Made by a program: the position numbers and the translations under genes. From Bolinopsis microptera (lineage: Eukaryota > Ctenophora > Tentaculata > Lobata > Bolinopsidae), in NCBI RefSeq assembly GCF_026151205.1, contig NC_087076.1, positions 2,241,692 through 2,305,691 of the forward strand: DNA of 64,000 bases, given 5' to 3'. Numbering within the stretch: position 1 is the stretch's first letter; each line of letters starts with the position of its first letter. The notes beneath the pieces are model-generated. The model was not told the origin of the DNA. It was given only the letters and a program-made list of their open reading frames with translations, and searched no databases. Below, in pieces: positions 54,509 to 64,000 of this stretch.

Positions 54509-57500
54509 CTTTCTCAAATAAGGAAAAATGCAGTCACTGCCTTAAGAGCTTATGTTTAGGTCAAAAATTTGTTGAATTTTTTAAATGTAATTGCATTATA
54601 CATGAAAAATGTTTCAAAAACTCTGAAGCAACCGTGATCAACTCAAATTACTTTTGTAGTCAGTGCAAAGCGCTAATCCTTAAACAGTACAACCCGTTTA
54701 AAGATATGATTAGTAAGTCGGATAACAATAACAACGACCCCTTGATTCTGAAAATGTCACAAGTTCTAGAATATTGTAAGCCTTACTCCACCAACAAATT
54801 TAATAACGAACTTAGTGCCGATCTTCATAAAAATGGTGGCTCTTTCTTCCTGAATATCGACGGCAATAAAAGCAACTTCGACCATCTCATATCTGAATTA
54901 GAGTGCCTCAAACACAATTTCCCTATCATAGGCCTTGCCGAAACCAATATTAGCCCAGAAGAGAGTTCCGTTTACCCTATTAATGGATTCAATAGTTTCT
55001 GCCAGACTACAATGCATAACAAATCGAAAGGAACGGGCGTTGCAGTTTATGTTCACAATGCTTTTAATGCAGTCGTTAATGTAGATGTATCAAACGTCAC
55101 CAGTAATTTAGAAAGCCTCTTTGTGACTATTCATCAAGAATCTAAAACTATAAACGTAGGAGTAATCTATAGACCCCCTAGTGGAGACATTGACGAGTTT
55201 CTCGCTGAGCTACAAGTAATTATGGGTAAACTCCCAAAGTTAAATGTACATGTAATGGGTGATTTTAATATTAACCTCCATAACGGCAATAGAAGATGCA
55301 CACAAGAATTAGAAAACATAATGCTCGGATTAGGGTACTCACCAACGATATCTATCCAAACACACGAAAAGCCTGGATGTAAACCATCCTGTATTGATAA
55401 TATTTTCACTAATGAAATCGAAAGCACGTTGTTTACAGGAACGTTGCAACTCAATGTTTCTCACCACCATGCCATCTTTCAAATCAATAGTTGTCTTAAT
55501 TTTGTAGCTGATGAACCTAAACTTAAACACGCACAATATTACGACTATAGCACCTCAAATGTAGACGCCTTTCTCACATCAATTGATAATGAACTACATA
55601 CCAATCCTCCTGAAAACTTCAGTAGTTTCTGCACTACTTTTCAGAAGCACCTAGACGAGGCATTCAAACTTGACAAACCGAAATTATCTAAACGTAACGC
55701 TTTGAACAACCCATGGATTACTAGTGGTATTGTTACCTCAATTCGAACGAAAGACTCGCTCTATGATTTGTGGAAAAAGTCTCAGAAGAAAAAATGTTTA
55801 TTGCTAACTAATAATAATAATATTAAACGCGAGGAGTGTAATTGCCTCACTTGTATGAATATAGCAAAAAGATACCTTGAATATAAGGATTACAGGAAGC
55901 ATCTCAAGGTACTTATTGACCGTGTCAAGAAGAATCATTATGCAGGTAAATTAACTGACTGCTCTGGTGATAGTAAGAAAACGTGGGAAATCATAAACAC
56001 TATTCGTGGAAAATCCAGGCGTGAAATAAAGCCATGTTTTATCCTTAACGATCAAAAAATAATAAATCGTAGGATGATTGCTAATGAATTCAATAAATAT
56101 TTTCAGTCGATTGCATCCAAACTAAATGAAAATTATTCTGAAGATTATATAACCCTGGATGCAATTCCCTCATTCTCAAACTTCTTACCTAAAACCTGTG
56201 AGTCAAGTATATATCTAAGTGATTGTACACAGTATGAAATTATAGATATTATTAATGAGTTCACAAATGGTAAATCTAGTGACATTCCAATTCACGTTAT
56301 AAAAAAGTCTGCTAGAATAATATCTCCCTTTTTAGCCAAGCACTTTAACCATTGCATGCAACAGGGGATATTCCCAGATGAACTTAAATTAGGAAAGATA
56401 AGTCCCATCTATAAAAAAGATAATCAGGAACTATTTGAAAACTATAGGCCAATATCAACCTTACCAGTATTTGGAAAAATTTTAGAGAAACTTATTTATA
56501 AACGTATGTACAGCTTCCTAATTGCTAAAAGAATCATTTATGAGAACCAATTTGGATTTAGAAAGGGTCACTCAACAAGCCACGCACTGAACTTATCTGT
56601 TAGCCATATCGAATCACACTTAAAAGACAGGAAACACGTTCTTGGCATTTTCATTGATTTAAGTAAGGCTTTCGACACGATATCTCACGAGAAGCTTTTA
56701 TTCAAATTAAATAATTACGGAATTAGGGGCAACGCACTGAATTTGATAAAAAGTTACCTGTCAAACCGGAGCCAATATGTTCACGTCTTAAATGAAAACT
56801 CCGATAAACTTCCTGTTGAGTGGGGAGTTCCCCAAGGCTCTGTTCTTGGTCCCTTACTATTCCTCCTGTATATAAATGACCTATGCAACGTATCTAATAA
56901 AGGCAAGTTTATCTTATTTGCTGACGACACTAACCTATTCGTTTCTGCAGACTCGAAAAAAGACGTTTATAATGTAGCTAACGATATTCTCTCGTCTATT
57001 TCTAGATACATGAAATGTAATCTACTACATATTAACGCTAAGAAGAGCTGTTATATGTATTTCTCCCCAAACAAACGTGTAAATGAATCATCTACATGCA
57101 GTACACCCGATGATTTAAATCTCTCCATAGACGGCTCCATAATAATACGTGTTAAAACAACTAAGTTTCTAGGTGTGCTGATTGATGATAAACTGAACTG
57201 GAAACCTCACATCGAATCACTAAATAAGAAACTAAGAAGTGCTTGTGGACGTATTTACCGCATAAAAAACTGTCTACCTATAAAACTGCACAAGCAGATA
57301 TACCACACACTATTTGAATCACACCTTACGTTCGCCATCTCAGTATGGGGTGGTGTCTCTAACCAAGTTATCAACCCTGTATTCTTAACACAGAAGAGAT
57401 GTATTAGAATAATTTTTGGAGATGCAAACTCATACCAAAACAAATTCAAAACATGTGCTCGTTCTAGACCTATTCAATGTAAAATACTGGGTAAATATGA

Positions 57501-58002
57501 GTCTAATGTTAATAACTCTGTTAATCCACGTATTAAACCATGTACAAAGTGTGTCCGCTCTAAATCGGTAGTTCATAATAAACTTGTTAGACCCTTATGT
57601 TGTCAAAAACTAGGAGCTGAATTCTATTCCAAGGAATCAACCAAACCATTATTTAACAGTCATAAACTCCTTACTGTTCATAATCTTTACAAACTTCGTA
57701 CTATAACTGAACTTTTTAAAATAGTGAAATATAGGGTACCCATATCTCTCTACTCTTTACTTAACATGTCTGAACTGAGGGATGACCGTCTAATACCACC
57801 AAAGCCAAGCCATAACTTTATTTATAAATCTTCTTGGCTTTGGAATCAATTCAAGGACTCCAATCCACAGAATAAACCTGACTTTGTGAACACATCCTGT
57901 AACTCAATCAAATCAAGGCTAAACCGATCTCTTCTAGATGCCCAAAGCAGGTTCGATAATGAGTGGCATAATGACAACTTTAACAGTTTTGGACCATGCT
58001 AG
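54502..58002 (+). CDS. LINE element B ORF2: zinc finger, APE endonuclease and reverse transcriptase, 1166 aa
   Basis: ORF2 polyprotein for target nicking and reverse transcription. It starts at ATG 54502 inside ATGGTAA. Residues 10-55 form an extra RING/PHD-like finger (CSHC, KCNCIIHEKC, FCSQC). The APE endonuclease covers about 110-340: LAETNI, VIYRPPSG near 223, VMGDFNINLH near 252 and VSHHHAIF near 318. A Cys cluster (KKKCLLL, EECNCLTC) lies near 432-455. RT motifs: NYRPISTLPVFGKILEKLIY near 646, IFIDLSKAFDTISHEKL, WGVPQGSVLGPLLFLLYIND and FADDTNLF near 806. The C-terminal domain has a Cys-rich insert at about 980-1040 (KTCARSRPIQC, KPCTKC, CC) before the usual HNLYKLRTITELF. No stop or frameshift is present, so both ORFs look functional. 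Confidence 0.9.
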   Translation: MVTFSNKEKCSHCLKSLCLGQKFVEFFKCNCIIHEKCFKNSEATVINSNYFCSQCKALILKQYNPFKDMISKSDNNNNDPLILKMSQVLEYCKPYSTNKFNNELSADLHKNGGSFFLNIDGNKSNFDHLISELECLKHNFPIIGLAETNISPEESSVYPINGFNSFCQTTMHNKSKGTGVAVYVHNAFNAVVNVDVSNVTSNLESLFVTIHQESKTINVGVIYRPPSGDIDEFLAELQVIMGKLPKLNVHVMGDFNINLHNGNRRCTQELENIMLGLGYSPTISIQTHEKPGCKPSCIDNIFTNEIESTLFTGTLQLNVSHHHAIFQINSCLNFVADEPKLKHAQYYDYSTSNVDAFLTSIDNELHTNPPENFSSFCTTFQKHLDEAFKLDKPKLSKRNALNNPWITSGIVTSIRTKDSLYDLWKKSQKKKCLLLTNNNNIKREECNCLTCMNIAKRYLEYKDYRKHLKVLIDRVKKNHYAGKLTDCSGDSKKTWEIINTIRGKSRREIKPCFILNDQKIINRRMIANEFNKYFQSIASKLNENYSEDYITLDAIPSFSNFLPKTCESSIYLSDCTQYEIIDIINEFTNGKSSDIPIHVIKKSARIISPFLAKHFNHCMQQGIFPDELKLGKISPIYKKDNQELFENYRPISTLPVFGKILEKLIYKRMYSFLIAKRIIYENQFGFRKGHSTSHALNLSVSHIESHLKDRKHVLGIFIDLSKAFDTISHEKLLFKLNNYGIRGNALNLIKSYLSNRSQYVHVLNENSDKLPVEWGVPQGSVLGPLLFLLYINDLCNVSNKGKFILFADDTNLFVSADSKKDVYNVANDILSSISRYMKCNLLHINAKKSCYMYFSPNKRVNESSTCSTPDDLNLSIDGSIIIRVKTTKFLGVLIDDKLNWKPHIESLNKKLRSACGRIYRIKNCLPIKLHKQIYHTLFESHLTFAISVWGGVSNQVINPVFLTQKRCIRIIFGDANSYQNKFKTCARSRPIQCKILGKYESNVNNSVNPRIKPCTKCVRSKSVVHNKLVRPLCCQKLGAEFYSKESTKPLFNSHKLLTVHNLYKLRTITELFKIVKYRVPISLYSLLNMSELRDDRLIPPKPSHNFIYKSSWLWNQFKDSNPQNKPDFVNTSCNSIKSRLNRSLLDAQSRFDNEWHNDNFNSFGPC

Positions 58003-58099
58003 ATTATTGATAAAAACGTGGAATTTATGTAAACAAATACTTAATTACTTAAATATTGCCGTTTCCGTACGGCGCTATACGTAATATATGTTAAAAGCG

Positions 58100-58920
58100 C
58101 GCCGCAGCTACTCCCTACCTCAACATTTGCGCGGGTTTCTTAACCGCGCACGTACGTTTATTCTTGGCCGTTAATCAGACCCATGACATAACGCTATAGG
58201 TGGCAGTGACTGTAATTTTCTTCAACAATTACTGAATTATCCATCCATAAAGTGATTTACAAAATGACACCTAAACCTCGTGTTTCGGTGTTCACTTAAA
58301 CGGTACTTGGCGGCTGAACTGTGGTGTTTGACGTTTGCAGCTAGATCGGACTCTGCATGATATTGTATTAGCAAATTTGTATAGTGTATAATTGTTTAGT
58401 GTTTATAATACTCTGCAACCTGGTAGCACGGCTGACACAAAAACAAAATGTTGGCCTGGCTTGTGCATAACCAAGTAAATAACACGCACTCCGATAAAAG
58501 CCGTCTGGAGAAACTCCGCAAAATGTTCATTGTAGTCAACGGGCACAAAGAAGCACTAATAGCAATTGTGTCCTTTACCCTCCCACATAATTTGAACATT
58601 TTTGTGGCTAACTCATTGAACAACATCTGAATTAAAATGTGTCTAGTATTAAAAGATTCAGTAAGTAATTTTTTCATGTACGCTGTACACTGTAGTTAGT
58701 AAATCAAATCAAACTTTTTCGATCAGCCGCGCGCTGAACCAGTGTTGCACTAGGTAAAAATTGTGTATATTTTGTTCATTTTTGAGTGTAAATTAATTTA
58801 TTAATTTATCACAAATTATTTTACTATAATATAACCACTTATGTGAAATGGTTATTTTGACTTTAAATATTTGAACTAAATATGAATTGATTGTGGGTAT
58901 AAAATAAAATTTGTTTTACT
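58100..58920. other. Sequence between element B and the rDNA; one small frame
   Basis: AT-rich. A 60-aa frame at 58448-58630 on + (MLAWLVHNQVNNTHSDKSRL ... ALIAIVSFTLPHNLN) has an A-rich start context, AAAACAAAATG, but no family signature and no splice partners. A near-repeat AAAATTTGTTTTACT occurs twice just before 58940. Confidence 0.3.
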
Positions 58921-58939
58921 AAAAAAATTTGTTTTACTT

Positions 58940-59395
58940 AGATCTTGTGCGTTGGGGAGGTCTTCCTTAACCGGAGCGAGTTGACAACCGGACACACCAA
59001 ATCCTATCCTCGGATAGGTGGTCTTGCTCAGTAAAGAGCGTGAATAGACCCCATTCGCTTGCAACCTCGTGTCTTAAAAACTTAAAATCGATGCAGCCCG
59101 ATCTTCAGATTTAAAAAGTGCAAAGCAACTCGTAGATACTCGTATCTAGACCGGCGGAACTATTTGCAGCCGCTAGCTCTCTGAAAAAATGAGAGGAAAA
59201 ACTGCAGATTCGCCAAATTGCAGTGTACCCCTCTGTCCGACCCCGACTAATCCCCGGGATAGGTAATATTAGGAGAGTTACCCAACATACGCTTCCCATG
59301 CGTATACTATGGCCGAAAGGATTGAAGTGCTTCCAGGACTTTTGGGACCCCTTCAGCAACAACTGATGCTGGAAGGGGTTCTGGGTTAAAGTACT
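58940..59395 (+). mobile_element. Probable 3' UTR of an rDNA-specific (R2-type) element abutting 28S
   Basis: GC-richer, structured, non-coding sequence unlike any part of 28S, ending where 28S begins. It contains hairpins: CTATCCTCGGATAG near 59009-59022, and ACCCCTTCAGCA/TGCTGGAAGGGGT at about 59347-59376. A structured 3' UTR joined to 28S at this target is the signature of R2-type insertions, but no ORF precedes it and the sequence further left is not 28S. It may instead be an assembly join. Confidence 0.4.
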
Positions 59396-59405
59396 ACTCT
59401 CTTAG

Positions 59406-59465
<60 letters not shown>

Positions 59466-59466
59466 A

Positions 59467-59516
<50 letters not shown>

Positions 59517-59523
59517 CATAATC

Positions 59524-59561
<38 letters not shown>

Positions 59562-60330
59562 TGACTTTGTGAAAAGACATGAAGGGTGTAGCATAAGTGG
59601 GAGCGTAAGCGACATTGAAATACCACTACTTTCATCGTTTTTTTTACTTATTCGGTGAAGCGGAAGCGAGGTGCAAGCCTCACCTTCTAGATTTAAGCCG
59701 CACCTTTCGGAGCGGTGATCCGAGCCGGAGACACAGTCAGGTGGGGAGTTTGGCTGGGGCGGCACATCGCAAACGAAAACGAGGGCCTAAGGTGGTCAAA
59801 AAAGGGAAAACTCTTAAAACCCCAAAAGGGAAAAAGCCATTGATTTGATTTTCTATGAAAAAAAGGAAGCATTACGACATTACCCTGGGGTTTTTCACGC
59901 AGCTGTGCAAAAAAGTTCCCCAACAGGAAAACTCTTGTGGGGGCCAAGGTTCATAGCGACGTGGGTTTTGACCTTCGATTCGGCTTTCCCTACATGGAAC
60001 AAATTTCCCCCAAGCGTCGGATTGTTCACCCCCCAAATAGGGAACTGGCGGGGTTTAGCCCGTCGGAGCAGGTTGTTTTTACCCTATGAGAAGGGTTCCC
60101 CCCAATAGTAATCCAACTCCGACGGAGGAACCTTGGATCAACTTTTGGGCATTTTCTTTTTAAAAAGGCAAGGTGCGAAGTACCATCTGTGGTTATGGCT
60201 AACGCCTAAGCCAGAATCCAGGCAAAAGGGAAATCCCCACCGGAGAGATGTTAGGCGAACAAAATGGGCGTTTCGGCGTCCGGTCACGTCGGGGTTTTGG
60301 CCAAGGGACAAAAAAATTTTCCCGGGCGAA
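59396..60330 (+). rRNA. 28S rRNA, 3' part
   Basis: Starts in the conserved ACTCTCTTAgGGTAGCC block (one change from ACTCTCTTAAGGTAGCC). It continues with AAATGCCTCGTCATCTAATT, GTGACGCGCATGAATGGATT, CTAGCGAAACCACAGCCAAG and the TCAAGCTCAACAGGG region in sense orientation. Up to about 59770 it is clean. Beyond that it is noisy but followable: TTCATAGCGACGT, GGATTGTTCACCC, AATAGGGAAC and CTAAGTCAGAATCC-like sequence near 60210. The 3' end near 60330 is approximate. The 5' two-thirds of 28S are missing. Confidence 0.9.
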
Positions 60331-62190
60331 ACTAAAATGGGAATTAAAAATATTTTTTTTTCGATAAATCCTTTGCGACACAAATAGGAACGGGGAGTAA
60401 GGGGTGAGTGCCCGTTCCATTCTGGTTTTAAGCATGTTCTCCGATTTGACCTTTTTTTTATTAACGGAAAACGTCCCCCCCTTAGCTTCGGATCGAGACT
60501 GGGACTCGGGATCCCCGAGACATGAAAAAGTTAGACCCCAAAAAAACCCGGTCCCTCTTGCTGGGGGGTTTGGGTCAAGCTTGAGGCCCGGGAATTTTTT
60601 TTGGGCAAAAAAACTTTTTCCCCAAGCAGCAAAAAACCGGGGCATAGATGAAAATTCGAGTTCATTTTAAAAGGACCGGGGCTAACCCCCGTTGGGGTGT
60701 CTAGCCAAAATGCAGGGGCTCTCGTGTCAGCAATGAATCAAATCGGGGGACCGGGAATCTTTTGGTGGTTTGGGTTTTTTGGGAGGACGGTTTTTGGGTC
60801 GCGCACTCAGACGTTGGGGGTAAAGGCCCGGGGAATTTTTTTTGGGCGGGCCGTTTTTGTTCGGCGGGGGGGGTCCAATAATGCAAAAAAAGGGGGAATT
60901 TTTCCGCTTTCAAAGTTAAGGACCCCCATACAACCACAAAACCCTTCCTTTCCTTTGCATTAAAAGTGGGGCCCCGCCTAAAAGGCACGGGTAAAGGGGG
61001 GGAGTAAAGAGTGGATTTTAAATTTTTAGTTCAATTCTCACCCAAAATTTTCCCGGAGAAAGGATTTCCCTAAACTTAACTGCCGTACTACTTCTCCGGC
61101 CGGGTCTAAAAGAGGAACAAACAGCCTCTTTCCTCTCAAAACGATACCCGAAAATCCGGGCCCTTGACCTTGGAAGCGAAGTGCAAAACGGAGGTCGGCG
61201 CGCAGGTGCCTCTTTTTTTGAACCTTTTTTTAAAAAACTTGTTTTTCTTGGTCTATTGTGCAGGGACCATGTTGCCAGTCTGACAGCTCCATTAACAGAA
61301 AAAACCCGATATCCCCTCTTCCCCATTTTCCCCCGGCCGGCATTTCAACAACTAACTCCCGGGTAAACGGCGGGAGTAACTCTCCCCCTTTTAAAGGTAA
61401 AAATTCTCACTATCAAGGTCACGGGGGGGAGGAAGCCCCCTTACTAAGATCCTGCAAGTTGTTTCTGGCGTACGGGGGAGGCAACACTTTCCTTTACGAT
61501 ACGCGAAAACACCGTTCCTTTTACCGGGAAAGCAGTTTCGAATCGGAAAAATAAAACATGCCGGGTGACGTACTCGATACAATTTTCCAATTTTTCCCCC
61601 AAAAAAATTTTTGTTTTTTTTTCAAAATTTAAAAAATAAATGTATATCAAAAACATTCATAAAAAATTTTTAAAAAAAAAGGGCAAATGGGGGAATTTTG
61701 GTTTTGAAAAGAATCTATGGCTAGAAAATCGCGCAACCCCTTTCTGGCATTTAAGGGGAAAAGGGAAAAAACGACCGTAAGGAACGAAAACCGGAAAAAG
61801 TGATCTCGAGGGATCAGTGACGGTCCCCGGGACTCTGGCTGGTTGGTGATGCAAGCCGTAGGCCCCAGCAAAAGGGAGAAGGGTTTTGTACAAACAATCC
61901 CCAAAAGCTAAAAAGAAAAAGGAGCTCCTGGGCAAAGCGATTTCCCCGGAGATGTCGTTTGGCTGCATCAACTCGCACCGAAGGGTTCCCCTCGCCCAAG
62001 CAGCTCCATTGGGGGCCGAAAGCCCGTTTGGGAAAAGTTGACTTGGCGTTTGCCGTTCGGGGAATTCGAAGGTGTGGCAAACAAGATTTCGTTACAAAAT
62101 TTTCCCTAGCAAAAGCTGCCCCGGCAGCGCTTCGTGCATGCCGTGGGGCCGGCTCGCGAGGGAGAACCCCCGATGTCGAGCCCGGATGAA
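60331..62190 (+). other. rDNA intergenic spacer and 5' external transcribed spacer
   Basis: About 1.9 kb between the 28S 3' end and the 18S start in head-to-tail order. Base quality is poor with many runs. All frames here (for example 60199-60645, 61657-61971) are spurious. A 20-nt 28S island lies at 61361-61380. Confidence 0.7.
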
Positions 62191-63901
62191 AGCCCCCGGT
62201 TTAAACCTGCCGTAGTCATATGTTGCCCCTCAAAGTTAAGCCAGCAGTTAAGTAAAAACTTTTTACGGAAAACTGCGAATGGCCATTAAATCATTATTTT
62301 AAATTTTTTTTGTGCCCTTCCTAATGGGATAACCGTATAATTTGAGAAAATCTGCAAAAAGTCCCGATTTCGGGAAAGGGGATGTATTTATTGATTTAAA
62401 AACCCCAAGCGTTTTAACGACGTTTTTTCGGGATTCATAAAAACTTTTGAATCGCAGGGCCCCTCTTTCCGGCGAGTTTCATTCGATTTTTGCCCATAAA
62501 ACTTTCGATGGTAAGGTTTGGGCTTCCCCTGGGACAAGGGGTAACGGGGAAATTAGGGTTCGTTTCCCCGGAGAGGGAGCCCGGAAAACCCTCCACAAAA
62601 GGAAGGCAGAGGGGGGGAAAAATTACCAAAAATTCGGGGAGGTGTGAAAATAAATAACGTGCAGGCCCCCCGGCTTTGCATGGAAGAACAATAAACCCCC
62701 TAACGGGAACTTTGGAGGGCAAGTCTTGGGGGCCCACAGCCGCGGTAATTCCCACCCAAAAGCGAAAATTAAAGTTGTTGCTTTTAAAAAGGGGTTTAGT
62801 TGGGATTTGGGAACCGGCGATTGGCCCGCCTCGGATCGGTATGACGGTCTGTTCTCTTCGCAAAGCCCGCGGTGCCCTTAACTGGGTGGGGGGGGTTTGC
62901 GACGTTTATTTGAAAAAATTAGGTTTAAAAGCAGGCATCCGTTTAAATATTCACTGGAAATAAAAAATGGGAACTTTGGTTTTTTTGGGGTTTTCCGAAC
63001 CGAAAAATTGTTTAAATAGGGGCAGTTGGGGGGGGCATTCGATTTCATTTCAGAGGTGAAATTTTTGGATTTATGAAAGACAAAACTTCTCAAAACTTTT
63101 GCCAAGGGTGTTTTAAATTAATCAAGACGAAAGTTGGGGGCCGAAACGATCAGATAGCCCCATTTTTCCAACCAAAAACGATCCCCGTCTGGGGGATCGG
63201 GGTCGCTCTTAAAGGGCTCCTTTCGACCTATAAAATCAAAGCTTGGGTTTCCCGGGGGGAGTATTTTCCAAAAATGAAATTTTAAAGGAATTAGGGGAAG
63301 GGCCCCACAGGAGTGGCCCGGGGTTTAAATTTTGACTAAACACGGGAAAACCCCCAGTCCAGACTAGAAGGATTGACAGTTTGGAGCCCTTCTTGACTAG
63401 GGGTGGTGTGCATGGCCTTCTTAGTTGGTGGAGTGATTTTTTGGTTAAATTTTTTAACAAACGAGCCCAAACCTGCAAAAGTGAAAAAGGTTCTTTAAAC
63501 CCCGTGGCTAAAATTTCTTAGAGGGACTATCGTTTCAAACCATGGAAGTTTGAGGCAAACAGGTCTGTGCCCCCTTAGATTTTTGGGCCCCACCCCGTTC
63601 CCCTGATGAAGCCCACGAGAATTTCCCCTTCCCCCCGGAAGGTGCGGGTAATCTTGTAAAACTTCATCGTGGGGGGATAGCCCTTGAATTTTTGGTTTTG
63701 AACGAGGATTCCTATAAGCCAAGTCATCAATCGGCTATTAGCCCCTCCCCTTGTCAACCCCCCTGTCACCGTTAAAAGGTTTAGGAGATCCGGATTGGGG
63801 GACCCCCATGGGCGAGGACGGTGCCGCCAAAACTTATTTTAATAGGGGAAAAATTTTTTGTAAAAAAATTTTTCCGTGGTGAACCTGGGGGAGGATCATT
63901 A
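62191..63901 (+). rRNA. 18S rRNA, complete in extent but heavily miscalled
   Basis: The start resembles CCTGGTTGATCCTGCCAGTAG (CCCGGTTTAAACCTGCCGTAG), followed by GTCATATG and CTCAAAG-TTAAGCCA. Internally AGCCGCGGTAATTCC and AAAGTTGTTGC are exact. The end reads GGTGAACCTGGGGGAGGATC ATTA, the universal 18S 3' end. Span is 1711 nt against roughly 1.8 kb expected. Errors are mostly substitutions by the neighbouring base. It cannot be used for phylogeny in this state. Confidence 0.9.
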
Positions 63902-64000
63902 AGTTCCAAATCTTATTCCCTTAGGGTTTCATGTTTTTCTTCGGGGTCGGTCGGGGAGGGGGGTCAAACCCCCCCCGATCGTTAAATCGCGGGGGTACGG
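63902..64000 (+). other. Start of ITS1
   Basis: Follows directly after the conserved ...GGATCATTA 18S end. The rest of ITS1 and 5.8S lie beyond the window. Confidence 0.8.

Larger units (their letters stand above)
52154..58100 (+). mobile_element. CR1-like non-LTR retrotransposon B, full length with two intact ORFs
   Basis: ORF1 and ORF2 are both open and linked by a 7-base overlap. The 5' boundary may lie at or before the C-rich minisatellite. The 3' boundary is not fixed: the 3' UTR holds GCCGTTTCCGTACGGC, but no simple-repeat tail is clear. A much longer 3' UTR reaching to the 28S at 59396 cannot be excluded. Confidence 0.7.

Noticed and set aside
59100-63770. Open frames of 60-148 aa on both strands in the rDNA region
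   Set aside because: The region is 28S, spacer and 18S rRNA sequence on the plus strand; the frames are accidental.

Overview
The window reads as nuclear DNA of an invertebrate animal. It has spliced exons with GT-AG borders, an AATAAA signal, an 18S/28S rDNA unit, several families of non-LTR retrotransposons, a tRNA-derived SINE, MITEs and long microsatellites, and it carries no bacterial operon structure. The genus cannot be read from it. Two runs of exactly 100 N (16658-16757, 28611-28710) mark it as a scaffolded draft.

Layout. 1-8.1 kb: a short terminal exon on + (1847-1930), then a complete five-exon gene on - (4328-8113) that looks like a CIBAR/FAM92 BAR-domain protein of the ciliary base; the two are tail-to-tail. 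A hAT-like MITE and a 227-bp palindrome sit in the same stretch. 8.6-13.1 kb: a nearly complete two-ORF CR1-like LINE on - (element A), followed at 13.2-14.1 kb by a 5'-truncated LINE and at 14.2 kb by a SINE. 15-19 kb: minisatellite and foldback repeats plus one possible exon. 19.45-27.4 kb: a block of base-calling noise that cannot be annotated. 27.4-31.2 kb: a last exon resembling the MCM3 winged helix (29645-29854) among dead LINE fragments, and a 13-bp tandem array. 31.2-40.1 kb: AT-rich, essentially gene-free. 40.1-43 kb: a damaged RTE-like LINE set between TCTA arrays. 43.7-47.5 kb: MITEs and an AT-only block. 47.6-51.5 kb: a full-length R2-like element with an intact 1109-aa ORF. 52.1-58.0 kb: a full-length two-ORF CR1-like LINE (element B), both ORFs intact. 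58.9-64 kb: rDNA on + (3' part of 28S, spacer, 18S, start of ITS1); the 28S begins next to the classical R2 target site and is preceded by structured non-rDNA sequence.

How the parts relate. Host genes are a minority and most of the readable sequence is mobile DNA. Three LINE copies (A, B, R2-like) keep long open frames and look young, while RTE, RNase-H-type and truncated copies are decayed. Element B joins ORF1 and ORF2 through an ATGGTAA stop/start overlap, whereas element A's ORF2 has no AUG near the ORF1 stop, so the two use different ways to translate ORF2. The rDNA lets one calibrate the noise: known 18S positions are replaced by copies of neighbouring bases, and the same texture fills 19.45-27.4 kb.
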